DNA from: Bacteroidota bacterium
GTDB lineage: Bacteria > Bacteroidota > UBA10030 > UBA6906
Reading direction: 5' to 3'
DNA length: 5,614 nucleotides
NCBI GenBank assembly: GCA_016844425.1
Contig: JAERML010000108.1
Coordinates: 1 to 5,614 of the forward strand
Part shown: in pieces, positions 1-5,614 of the stretch
Position numbering within the stretch: position 1 is the first letter of the stretch
Layout: every line of letters starts with the position of its first letter
Made by a program: the position numbers and the translations under genes
The notes under the pieces: model-generated
What the model was told of the DNA's origin: nothing
Database searches by the model: none
What the model saw: the letters and a program-made list of their open reading frames with translations, nothing else

Positions 1-1
1 G

Positions 2-349
2 CTCAGATATTTCTTCAGACATGAGATCCTGAATATTCATTTCTATGTCGCTGACAAGAACGTCTTCCGGCTCAACGAATCGACGGACGCCCTGCTGGTC
101 CAGCTGAAGATCGACAAGAGTCATCTCCTCCTGATTCAGTACCCGAGTTCAGAGGAGGCAGCCGCAGCATACGCCGATTTCACGACAAGCTACATGCCCG
201 AAGCTCAAGGGAAAGGTTGGATCCAGACGGAGAATAAGAAGTGGACGGTCTGCAGAATGCACCAAAGGTATGTTCTTGTCGTTTTCGACGCTGTGACACA
301 AGCCGACGCACAAAACCTCCTTGCCACCCTTCAAAGGATACTGCCATGA
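2..349 (+). CDS. DUF6599-like protein, C-terminal part (5' end outside window)
   Basis: An open frame runs from the window edge to a TGA at 347-349 and gives the last 115 residues of a protein that begins upstream. It starts LRYFFRHEILNIHFYVADKN and continues with ESTDALLVQL, then LLLIQYPSSEEAAAAYADF, and near the end RYVLVVFDAVTQADAQNLL before RILP. The run of aromatic and hydrophobic beta-strand-like segments, an 'EEAAAAY' helix and a closing strand-helix pattern resembles, from memory, the C-terminus of DUF6599 proteins. That family has no established function. The stop overlaps the ATG of the next gene (ATGA), so the two are probably co-translated, and I recall DUF6599-like genes lying beside DUF362 genes elsewhere. 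Any export signal would be in the missing N-terminus. The coding call is firm because of the codon pattern and the overlap; the family name is less certain. Confidence 0.75.
   Translation, partial: LRYFFRHEILNIHFYVADKNVFRLNESTDALLVQLKIDKSHLLLIQYPSSEEAAAAYADFTTSYMPEAQGKGWIQTENKKWTVCRMHQRYVLVVFDAVTQADAQNLLATLQRILP
333..338 (+). promoter_or_regulatory. Ribosome binding site for the DUF362 gene
   Basis: AAAGGA lies 7 bases before the ATG at 346, inside the last codons of the preceding gene. It supports the start at 346 over the in-frame upstream ATG at 241. The 241 start would add 35 residues overlapping the previous gene and would bury the twin-arginine signal. Confidence 0.65.
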
Positions 350-1233
350 GCGAATCCTCTATGACCCGCAGAGATTTTCTACGCACGACAGCAGCCGCAG
401 CCGTGGTCGGGACCGCAGGAATGTCGTTGTTGGCTCAGCAAGATGCACAGAAGAAGACAAAAGTCATCCTTATCCGTCACCAATACGTCGTCGACAAAGA
501 GGGAAAGGTGAATCCAAAGATCCTCGAAGAGATGTTTGATGAGTCGATGGCGACGTTCTTTGGGACGAAGAACGCCGGCGATGCTTGGAAGAAGATTGTA
601 AAGCCGGGCGACGTGGTCGGGATCAAGACGAATGTCTGGCGCTACCTCCGTACGCCGCAGGAATTGGAGCAGACCATGAAAACGCGCATCATGGCCGTCG
701 GTGTTCAGGAAAAAGACATCGCGATCGACGACCGCGGAGTCTTGTCGGATCCCGTCTTCGCCCGGGCCACCGCGCTGATCAACGTGCGACCGATGCGTGC
801 GCATAACTGGTCGGGTGTTGGGGGCTGCCTGAAGAACTACATCATGTTCACGCCAAGTCCCCCCGACTACCATCCAGACTCATGCATTGACCTCGGAGCC
901 CTCTGGAAGCTTCCGGCCGTTGAAGGAAAGACCCGTTTGAACGTTCTGCTTATGCTGACACCGCAGTTTCACTGCCTGGGGCCGCACCATTTCGACAAAC
1001 AGTTCACGTGGGCGTACAACGGCTTCATCCTCGGCACAGATCCGGTCGCGGTCGACGCTGTCGGACTAAAGATCATTGAGGCACAACGGAAATTATTCTT
1101 CAAGGAAGAGTCACCTATGCGTCCGCCGGTCAGGCATATCAAGGCAGCGGAAGAGAAGCATGGCATTGGCATCGCTAACCTGGCGGCAATCGAGATCGTC
1201 AGGCTGGGGTGGAAAGAAGATCGTCTGATCTGA
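346..1233 (+). CDS. Tat-exported DUF362 family protein
   Basis: The predicted protein has 295 residues. The N-terminus carries a twin-arginine signal, TRRDFLRT at residues 7-14 followed by an Ala-rich hydrophobic stretch to about residue 30, so it should be exported folded across the inner membrane. The body matches the DUF362 pattern: VKPGDVVGIKTN (about 85-96), the SGVGGCLKNYI segment (156-166) and LGTDPVAVDAVGLKIIEA (229-246). DUF362 proteins often carry ferredoxin-type CxxCxxC clusters, but none is present here. His209, Cys210, His214 and His215 (FHCLGPHHFD) plus Cys161 and Cys180 could form a metal or cofactor site; this is inference. Tat export usually implies folding or cofactor loading in the cytoplasm. 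The start at 346 overlaps the upstream stop by 4 bp, and the stop at 1231-1233 overlaps the downstream ATG by 1 bp, so it is the middle gene of a coupled operon. The biochemical role of the family is unknown. Family call is fairly sure; function is not assigned. Confidence 0.85.
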   Translation: MSESSMTRRDFLRTTAAAAVVGTAGMSLLAQQDAQKKTKVILIRHQYVVDKEGKVNPKILEEMFDESMATFFGTKNAGDAWKKIVKPGDVVGIKTNVWRYLRTPQELEQTMKTRIMAVGVQEKDIAIDDRGVLSDPVFARATALINVRPMRAHNWSGVGGCLKNYIMFTPSPPDYHPDSCIDLGALWKLPAVEGKTRLNVLLMLTPQFHCLGPHHFDKQFTWAYNGFILGTDPVAVDAVGLKIIEAQRKLFFKEESPMRPPVRHIKAAEEKHGIGIANLAAIEIVRLGWKEDRLI

Positions 1234-2147
1234 TGGCGAAGAAACGGTTCAAGAGTCAAACGTGTCCGAATTGCGGCGCCGAGTTCAGCGTCAAACCCGA
1301 GCCTGCCAGCTTCTGCCCCGCGTGTGGTCAGGAGAATCACGACCTGAACATCCCGCTCAGGCATCTGCTCGGGGAGGTTGTAGAGACTGTCTTTCACTTC
1401 GACACAAAATCGATCCGCACGCTGCAGGCACTGGTATTCAGGCCGGGTGTTCTGACGTCGGAGTTCATCCTCGGAAGGCGCGCCCGGTACGTCTCACCGA
1501 TCCGGTTGTACATCTTCATCAGTTTTCTGTTTTTCCTCCTTCTGTCATTCTCCTCCGGTCGTACCGATGAACAGACCCGCACCGAAGCGAAGCAGCTCAT
1601 CACCGGGGAATTCAACATTACCTTTTTCGGCGTGTACCACAAAGAACTTCGCGGCCTTCAGGGGCCTCAGATCGATTCTCTGATGCAATCGCGCAACATA
1701 TCTCTGACTCCAACGAACAGATACCTCGTGCACCAAATGGCCCGGATCGCGAGTGGCGGCGAGAGGGAATTCGGGCATATGATTGTGAAGAACATCTCGT
1801 ACATGATGTTTGCCCTCATGCCGTTCCTGGGATGGCTCGTGATTCTGTTCCATCGGAAACAGGGACCCCGTTATGTCGGGACGCTGGTCTTTTCTCTTCA
1901 CTTTCATAGTTTTGCGTTCCTGGCGCTGGCACTCTTGCTGCTGCTGAGTAGAATCCCCACCTTGTGGTTCATTATGTTGGCAGCCCCGATTGTGCTGGCG
2001 ATATATCTCTACCTCTGCCTAAGGTCGGTGTACGGCCAATCACGGATTTCGACCATTTTGAAAACGATCATTATTGGCGGTCTCCATGTTTTCTCGGTCG
2101 CTGTCCTGTTTCTTCTGACGGTGGTTGCGAGCTTGCTGGCGTATTGA
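1233..2147 (+). CDS. DUF3667-like membrane protein with N-terminal zinc ribbon
   Basis: The predicted protein has 304 residues. Cys11, Cys14, Cys28 and Cys31 (CPNCG and CPACG) form a zinc ribbon at the N-terminus. After it come a helical segment with 'LRHLLGEVVETVF', then TLQALVFRPGVLTSEFILG and RRARYVSPIRLYIF, which is the conserved DUF3667 layout as I know it. Hydrophobic segments at about 88-107, 188-206, 215-238, 243-263 and 277-303 suggest five membrane helices. The stretch 108-187 is a long polar loop between the first two. The ATG at 1233 overlaps the previous TGA (TGATG), indicating translational coupling. An in-frame GTG at 1209 would add eight residues (ERRSSDL-like, no domain) and is less likely. 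No strong Shine-Dalgarno precedes the ATG, as expected for a coupled start. The function of DUF3667 proteins is not established; the zinc ribbon should face the cytoplasm if the positive RRAR motif before helix 1 follows the positive-inside rule. Confidence 0.85.
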   Translation: MAKKRFKSQTCPNCGAEFSVKPEPASFCPACGQENHDLNIPLRHLLGEVVETVFHFDTKSIRTLQALVFRPGVLTSEFILGRRARYVSPIRLYIFISFLFFLLLSFSSGRTDEQTRTEAKQLITGEFNITFFGVYHKELRGLQGPQIDSLMQSRNISLTPTNRYLVHQMARIASGGEREFGHMIVKNISYMMFALMPFLGWLVILFHRKQGPRYVGTLVFSLHFHSFAFLALALLLLLSRIPTLWFIMLAAPIVLAIYLYLCLRSVYGQSRISTILKTIIIGGLHVFSVAVLFLLTVVASLLAY

Positions 2148-2188
2148 GGGGAGGGTGAATTCGCGATAAACCCCGCAGACTTCACGGC

Positions 2189-2197
2189 AAGGAGGAG
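2189..2197 (+). promoter_or_regulatory. Strong Shine-Dalgarno sequence upstream of the transposase gene
   Basis: AAGGAGGAG is the best ribosome-binding match in the window, yet it sits 14 bases before the ATG at 2212, longer than the usual 5-9. It is the only good site available for the transposase. The neighbouring M1 gene has none of its own, which raises the possibility that this site belonged to that gene before the transposase arrived (see findings). No convincing promoter or terminator stands out in the rest of 2148-2211. Confidence 0.5.
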
Positions 2198-2211
2198 AAA
2201 CACCCGGTGGA

Positions 2212-2799
2212 ATGATCGGACAACAGGCACACGGTATTATGACGCTCTACAGCGAGAGATATCGAATTGAATCGAGGAGGCTTAAGGGGCATCACTACGC
2301 GGCACCCGGTGAGTACTTTGTCACGATCTGCACAAAATCAATGGTCGAGCTGTTTGGCCAGGTAATGAACGCTGTCATGTCTCGGAATGAGATGGGAGAG
2401 ATTGCACATCAGATGTGGGTTGAAATCCCAAAGCACCATACAAATGTGAAACTGGATGAGTTCATTGTAATGCCGAATCATGTCCATGGCATTATTGTTC
2501 TGAGAGCCGGGAGTGACGTTGCATGCAACGTCACTAACATCTCGACAAGAAATCCATCAAGCTTCATGTCTCAAATCTCCCCGAAGCGGGGATCCTTGGG
2601 GACAATCATTCGCTCATACAAATCCGCGGTGACAAATTGGTGTCATATGCATGATCACGACGATGTTCTTTGGCAACCTCGATTTCATGATCATATCATC
2701 CGGAACAAGAAAGAACTGAATGCTATTCGCGCTTACATTCGCAATAACCCCGCGAACTGGCAGAAAGACAACAACCATTTGACAGAAGTGCGCTTCTAA
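2212..2799 (+). CDS. REP-associated tyrosine transposase (RAYT, IS200-like Y1_Tnp/HUH family)
   Basis: The predicted protein has 195 residues from ATG 2212; ATG 2239 (MTLYSERYRIES) is an equally plausible start that fits the family N-terminus better. Recognisable blocks in order are RRLKGHHY (22-29), GEYFVTICTK (33-42), FIVMPNHVHGIIVL (84-97) with the HUH metal-binding pair His90 and His92, GSLGTIIRSYKSAV (127-140), LWQPRFHDHIIRNKKELN (153-170) and AYIRNNPANW (174-183). Tyr175 in the YIxxNP block is my candidate for the catalytic tyrosine that forms the DNA-protein bond. RAYTs are single-strand DNA endonucleases that act on REP-type palindromes and are usually single-copy, domesticated genes rather than self-moving insertion sequences. 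Residues about 99-124 are the variable linker and hold a perfect palindrome at DNA level. No terminal inverted repeats or target duplication are visible. Parts of the gene (for example 2641-2760) are clearly more AT-rich than the flanking genes, suggesting transfer. The frame is intact, so the protein may be active. Confidence 0.9.
   Translation: MIGQQAHGIMTLYSERYRIESRRLKGHHYAAPGEYFVTICTKSMVELFGQVMNAVMSRNEMGEIAHQMWVEIPKHHTNVKLDEFIVMPNHVHGIIVLRAGSDVACNVTNISTRNPSSFMSQISPKRGSLGTIIRSYKSAVTNWCHMHDHDDVLWQPRFHDHIIRNKKELNAIRAYIRNNPANWQKDNNHLTEVRF
2512..2535. repeat. Perfect 24-bp palindrome inside the transposase linker
   Basis: The half-site AGTGACGTTGCA is followed directly by its exact reverse complement TGCAACGTCACT, with no mismatch or spacer. 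It starts on a codon boundary and encodes exactly Ser101-Thr108 (SDVACNVT) of the RAYT. It does not extend further (G2511 faces A2536). As single-stranded DNA or RNA it would fold into a long hairpin. I believe similar ACGTTGCATGCAACGT cores occur as dispersed repeats in other bacteria, but this is recollection. It may be a REP-like element that the transposase recognises. Confidence 0.85.
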
Positions 2800-2813
2800 T
2801 CCAATCTAACCAC

Positions 2814-4796
2814 ATGAACCGACGACTCGCAACAATTCGATACCTCCTTGGCTTCCTTCTGGTCTTCTCCGCTCACTCGGCGGCACAATCGCCTCCAGAA
2901 GGCCGCTTGCACAAGCTCCTCGATTCCGGCGGGGCATTGATGAGGGAGCAATCAGCGTACGATGTTTTGTTCTACAGGCTCAACATCATGATCGACACAG
3001 TGAACCGCTCGATCACCGGGACCACGCTCACTCGAGCTCTGGCAACGGACACATTGAGCACATTTGTGCTCGACCTGAACACGAATTTCACCGTAAGCTC
3101 GGCCGTCTGGAAAGGACGTACTCAGTTCAATACTTCGCTGCAGGTCAGCCGCAACGGAGGGAGGATCTGGATCTCACTCCCATTCGTCGTCCAAAAGTCA
3201 GACACGATTTCCGTCGAACTGACATACAGCGGGAAACCGAAAGTAGCCGCCAATCCTCCATGGGATGATGGCTTCGTCTGGAAACGGGCAAGAACGGGTG
3301 AACTCTGGGCAGGAGTTGCCTGCGAGGAGGAAGGGGGCGACGTGTGGTGGCCGTGCAAAGACCATCCATCGGATGAGCCTGACTCGGTTGCGCTCAACTT
3401 CACGGTCCCATCCAGCCTGGTCTGTGTGTCCAACGGAAAGCTTCTCGGAACAGTCGACAATGGCAACGGAACGAAAACGTACCAGTGGTATGTCGGTCAG
3501 ACCATCAATAACTACAATGTGACGTTCTACCTCGGGCCCTATGTGCGGATCCCCGTCGATTACACCAGCGTGACGGGAGCAAAAATCCCAGCCGAGTATT
3601 GGTTTCTTCCTTACAATGTCGATTCTGTGAAGAATATCATGCCGACGTGGTTAAAGGACATCCGCTTCCTGGAAGAGACCTGTGGTCCTTATCCTTTTCG
3701 GGCCGAGAAGTACTGTATCGTGGATGCCCCCTATGCCGGGATGGAGCATCAGACGAGTGTCGCCTACGGTGTGTACGGCGGATCTCACTTCAATGCGAAC
3801 TGGGCGGGTTATGGTTTTGATTACATTCATCTCCATGAAATGGCACATGAGTGGTGGGGGAATCTCGTTACGGCGAAGGATTGGAGTGACCTTTGGATTC
3901 ACGAGGGCTTTGCCACCTACATGGAGGCACTTTTTGTTGAACGCCAGAGTGGCTTTGCGCGATATAAATCGTACATGGCAAGAATGAGGCCGCAGAGTAT
4001 CACACGACCCATCGCACCAAATCAGAGTGTGACAGCGGGAACGGCCTACTTGTCAAATGTCTATAATGGAGGAGCCTGGGTGCTGCATACGCTTCGTTCC
4101 TATGTGGGCGATTCGACGTTCTTCAGGCTTCTGCGACGCTGGGCGTATCCTGATCCGGCGATGGAGAGTGTAACAAACGGCAGGCAATGCCGTCTGGCGA
4201 CGGTTGAAGAATTCCGTCAGATCGCCGAACAGGTTTCTGGAAAGACCCTCGATTGGTTCTTCACGGTTTATTTACGACAGGCAGGGCTTCCCCAGCTCAC
4301 GGTAGAAAGAAGAAGCACATTTGCGATCCTGCGATGGTTCGCTCCGAACAACGTGGCCTTTCCGATGCCGGTCGAGGTTCAAGTCGGGAAGAGCAGATAC
4401 ACGGTTGATATGAGTTCGGGGACAGGAACTTTTTCTGCGCACATCAGCGATACGGTAAGCATCGATCCGGATGCAAGAATATTCATGACGACGCCGAAGA
4501 TTGTTTCCGTTGAAGCAGCGGACGATCTCATCCCCGGCGATTTCGCCCTCAGCGTTTATCCCAATCCCTTCAATCCAACAACAACCCTGCGTATCGATGT
4601 GCCGAAGCGCATGCAGGTCCGGGGTGAGATCTTCTCCGTGTCAGGCGAGACAATTGGCGAGATCGTTAACTCGTGGCTCGAGGCCGGCACGCACTCGGTA
4701 ACGATCGATCTCGGAAACCAGAGTTCGGGTGTATACTTTGTTGTGGTTCGGGGAGACGAGAGGGTACTAACCAAGAAGCTGGTCTTGTTGAGGTGA
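2814..4796 (+). CDS. Secreted M1 family zinc aminopeptidase with T9SS type A sorting domain
   Basis: The predicted protein has 660 residues. A Sec signal peptide (RRLATIRYLLGFLLVFSAHS, cleavage near Ala24) is followed by the M1 N-terminal beta domain (about 45-240) and the catalytic domain (about 245-490). Zinc ligands are His341 and His345 of HEMAH and Glu364, spaced HExxH-x18-E as in the family; Glu342 is the general base. Tyr417 in VYNGGAWVL fits the transition-state tyrosine. The exopeptidase GAMEN motif appears as AGMEH (308-312): Glu311, which binds the substrate amino group, is kept. A beta-rich region follows, and residues 582-660, starting YPNPFNPTT and ending KKLVLLR, are a type IX secretion C-terminal domain, so the enzyme should be released or anchored outside the outer membrane. 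It probably trims amino acids from external peptides. The start at 2814 is set by the signal peptide; the 14 bp before it hold no Shine-Dalgarno. All catalytic residues are present, so it should be active. Confidence 0.95.
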   Translation: MNRRLATIRYLLGFLLVFSAHSAAQSPPEGRLHKLLDSGGALMREQSAYDVLFYRLNIMIDTVNRSITGTTLTRALATDTLSTFVLDLNTNFTVSSAVWKGRTQFNTSLQVSRNGGRIWISLPFVVQKSDTISVELTYSGKPKVAANPPWDDGFVWKRARTGELWAGVACEEEGGDVWWPCKDHPSDEPDSVALNFTVPSSLVCVSNGKLLGTVDNGNGTKTYQWYVGQTINNYNVTFYLGPYVRIPVDYTSVTGAKIPAEYWFLPYNVDSVKNIMPTWLKDIRFLEETCGPYPFRAEKYCIVDAPYAGMEHQTSVAYGVYGGSHFNANWAGYGFDYIHLHEMAHEWWGNLVTAKDWSDLWIHEGFATYMEALFVERQSGFARYKSYMARMRPQSITRPIAPNQSVTAGTAYLSNVYNGGAWVLHTLRSYVGDSTFFRLLRRWAYPDPAMESVTNGRQCRLATVEEFRQIAEQVSGKTLDWFFTVYLRQAGLPQLTVERRSTFAILRWFAPNNVAFPMPVEVQVGKSRYTVDMSSGTGTFSAHISDTVSIDPDARIFMTTPKIVSVEAADDLIPGDFALSVYPNPFNPTTTLRIDVPKRMQVRGEIFSVSGETIGEIVNSWLEAGTHSVTIDLGNQSSGVYFVVVRGDERVLTKKLVLLR

Positions 4797-4821
4797 GGAA
4801 GAAATGGCAAGGCCGCAAAAC

Positions 4822-4851
4822 TGCAGGTGCGGATTCGAATCCGCACCTGCA
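4822..4851. terminator. Perfect 30-bp palindrome, probable terminator between convergent genes
   Basis: TGCAGGTGCGGATTC is followed by its exact reverse complement, giving a GC-rich stem of about 13 bp around a TCGA loop. It lies 25 bp after the M1 stop and 11 bp after the stop of the minus-strand gene. Read on the minus strand, the stem is followed after one base by TTTT, so it fits an intrinsic terminator best for that gene. On the plus strand only a weak T content follows (ATTGTGG), so termination of the M1 transcript may be less efficient or factor-assisted. Confidence 0.75.
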
Positions 4852-4862
4852 TTGTGGATAGG

Positions 4863-5570
4863 CTACTCAAAAACCTTTTCCAGAACCTGATACCGGGCGT
4901 GGAGCGTGGTCTCCAGCTTTGCGATCTCGTCCTTTCCCTTCTTTGCTTTCACCGCTGCGGCGAACGCCTTCACGGATTCCTCGAGATTCTTTCGTGCCTT
5001 GTTGAATTGCTCGGCTTTCGCTTCGAGCCGCTTCGGCAGCGCAGCACCGTTCAGCGCAATCATCTTCTGAGTCAGGGAATCAGCAGAGGCTTTGATCTGC
5101 TCGGTCTTGTTCTCCGGCACGAAGTAGTGATGGAGCGTGTAGAGTGATTGATGAAACGCATCGAGCTCCTTCAGGATCGGACGAACAAGGCGAACCATCT
5201 GCTCATAGTTCATGTGGACAGCTTCCGCTGCCTTCAGGATGGCTTCGCTATCGTTTTTGTCGGCGGCATTCCTATACTCCTTCACGGATTGCGCCAGAAC
5301 CGGCAGCTTCTCATCCCACTTCGCCTGCTTTTCCCGAAGAATACCAGGCAGCTTCGCTGCAGCCAGCGTTGCATACGCTGTTTCCACATCCGGCAGGAGG
5401 GATTTCAATTTCGCGATATCCTTTGCCGGCCAGGCTGTGTGCCAAAGCTCGTAGATGGGCTTATGGAATGCATCCAGCTCCGGAACTCGCCCGCTTGTTT
5501 CATCGGGGAGCTGCGCGAAGAGGAATGTTCCATTTATGATGAGTGCAACAAGGATGGTGAGTTTGCGCAT
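4863..5570 (-). CDS. Exported all-helical protein with two ~104-residue repeats, function unknown
   Basis: The predicted protein has 235 residues. A Sec signal peptide (MRKLTILVALIINGTFLFAQ, cleavage near residue 20) places it in the periplasm or outside. The mature part is rich in Ala, Lys, Glu and Leu and should be entirely alpha-helical. It consists of two copies of one unit, from ELDAFH at 31 and from ELDAFH at 135, aligning without gaps for most of their length at an offset of 104. Three histidines recur in both copies: His36/His140, His44/His148 and His119/His224, with Tyr40/Tyr144 and Tyr122/Tyr227. Each unit probably forms a four-helix bundle. No CxxCH haem motif is present, so it is not a c-type cytochrome. 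A bound metal, haem or other ligand is possible but unproven. The start is fixed by GAGGAG six bases upstream and by the signal peptide. It converges with the M1 gene and is transcribed independently. I do not recognise a named family. Confidence 0.85.
   Translation of the reverse strand: MRKLTILVALIINGTFLFAQLPDETSGRVPELDAFHKPIYELWHTAWPAKDIAKLKSLLPDVETAYATLAAAKLPGILREKQAKWDEKLPVLAQSVKEYRNAADKNDSEAILKAAEAVHMNYEQMVRLVRPILKELDAFHQSLYTLHHYFVPENKTEQIKASADSLTQKMIALNGAALPKRLEAKAEQFNKARKNLEESVKAFAAAVKAKKGKDEIAKLETTLHARYQVLEKVFE
4869..5480 (-). repeat. Internal tandem duplication within the helical-protein gene
   Basis: Codons for residues 31-133 (5480 down to 5172) and 135-234 (5168 down to 4869) encode two diverged copies of one unit. 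The opening block is identical at 10 of 18 positions (ELDAFHxxxYxLxHxxxP). A second anchor is LPxxLxxK at 74-81 and 178-185, and the end block is HxxY at 119-122 and 224-227, where a single-residue indel shifts the offset to 105. The copies have diverged at DNA level, so the duplication is old. Confidence 0.8.
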
Positions 5571-5576
5571 AGGATT

Positions 5577-5582
5577 CTCCTC
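5577..5582 (-). promoter_or_regulatory. Ribosome binding site for the minus-strand helical-protein gene
   Basis: On the minus strand GAGGAG ends six bases before the ATG at 5570. This settles the strand and the start, against the long plus-strand reading frames that cover the same region. The remaining 32 bases to the window edge show no promoter I can support. Confidence 0.75.
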
Positions 5583-5614
5583 ATTTTGGAAATGAATGTA
5601 TGTTCCTGATGAAA

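Noticed and set aside
241..345. Upstream in-frame start for the DUF362 gene
   Set aside because: It would overlap about 100 bases of the DUF6599-like gene, add a Cys/Arg-rich segment of no family likeness and put the twin-arginine signal in the interior. ATG 346 has AAAGGA at good spacing.
379..873. 164-codon minus-strand reading frame inside the DUF362 gene
   Set aside because: The translation has no family resemblance and overlaps a clearly coding frame with Tat signal and DUF362 motifs.
1209..1232. GTG start for the DUF3667-like gene
   Set aside because: It adds only eight residues ahead of the MAKK start, and the TGATG overlap at 1231-1235 is the typical coupled arrangement.
2148..2174. 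Possible terminator after the DUF3667-like gene (GGGG ... CCCC)
   Set aside because: Only four bases pair across a 19-base gap and no T-tract follows, so it is not a convincing hairpin.
4826..4848. tRNA T-arm-like sequence (GGATTCGAATCC) suggesting a tRNA 3' end or an att remnant
   Set aside because: Folding it as a T-arm puts A at position 53 opposite C at 61 instead of the invariant G-C pair. No acceptor, D or anticodon arm precedes it, and the full perfect symmetry is better explained as a hairpin.
5148..5609. Long plus-strand reading frame opposite the helical-protein gene
   Set aside because: It has no recognisable domain, signal or ribosome binding site. The minus-strand frame has a signal peptide, GAGGAG spacing and internal protein repeats.

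Overview
The window looks like a chromosomal segment from a moderately GC-rich bacterium of the Bacteroidota / Ignavibacteriota (Chlorobi) group or a nearby FCB lineage. The strongest evidence is the secreted M1 metallopeptidase at 2814-4796. It ends in a 'YPNPFNPTT' type A sorting domain of the type IX secretion system (T9SS), a hallmark of that group. The DUF3667-like zinc-ribbon membrane protein is also common there. This assignment is inferred from protein families, not from a marker gene.

Left part (2-2147, + strand): three tightly packed genes that probably form one operon. First is the 3' end of a DUF6599-like protein. Second is a Tat-exported DUF362 protein, whose ATG overlaps the previous stop as ATGA. 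Third is a DUF3667-like membrane protein with an N-terminal zinc ribbon, whose ATG overlaps the previous stop as TGATG. Both overlaps suggest translational coupling. All three families lack a firmly known function, so the operon is a small unexplained envelope-associated module.

Middle (2148-2799): a short spacer with a strong Shine-Dalgarno sequence, then a REP-associated tyrosine transposase (RAYT, IS200-like HUH family). Its variable linker contains a perfect 24-bp palindrome occupying exactly eight codons. The gene is more AT-rich in places than its neighbours and ends only 14 bp before the next gene, consistent with a later arrival.

Right part (2814-5570): a complete secreted M1 zinc aminopeptidase with a T9SS C-terminal domain, then a perfect 30-bp palindrome that is a probable terminator between convergent genes. 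A minus-strand gene follows, encoding an exported all-helical protein built from two copies of a ~104-residue unit with conserved histidines. That protein is not a family I can name.

No rRNA, tRNA, CRISPR array or classical insertion sequence with terminal inverted repeats is visible. The best candidates for something undescribed are the palindrome inside the transposase gene, the duplicated histidine-bearing helical protein, and the overlapping three-gene envelope operon.
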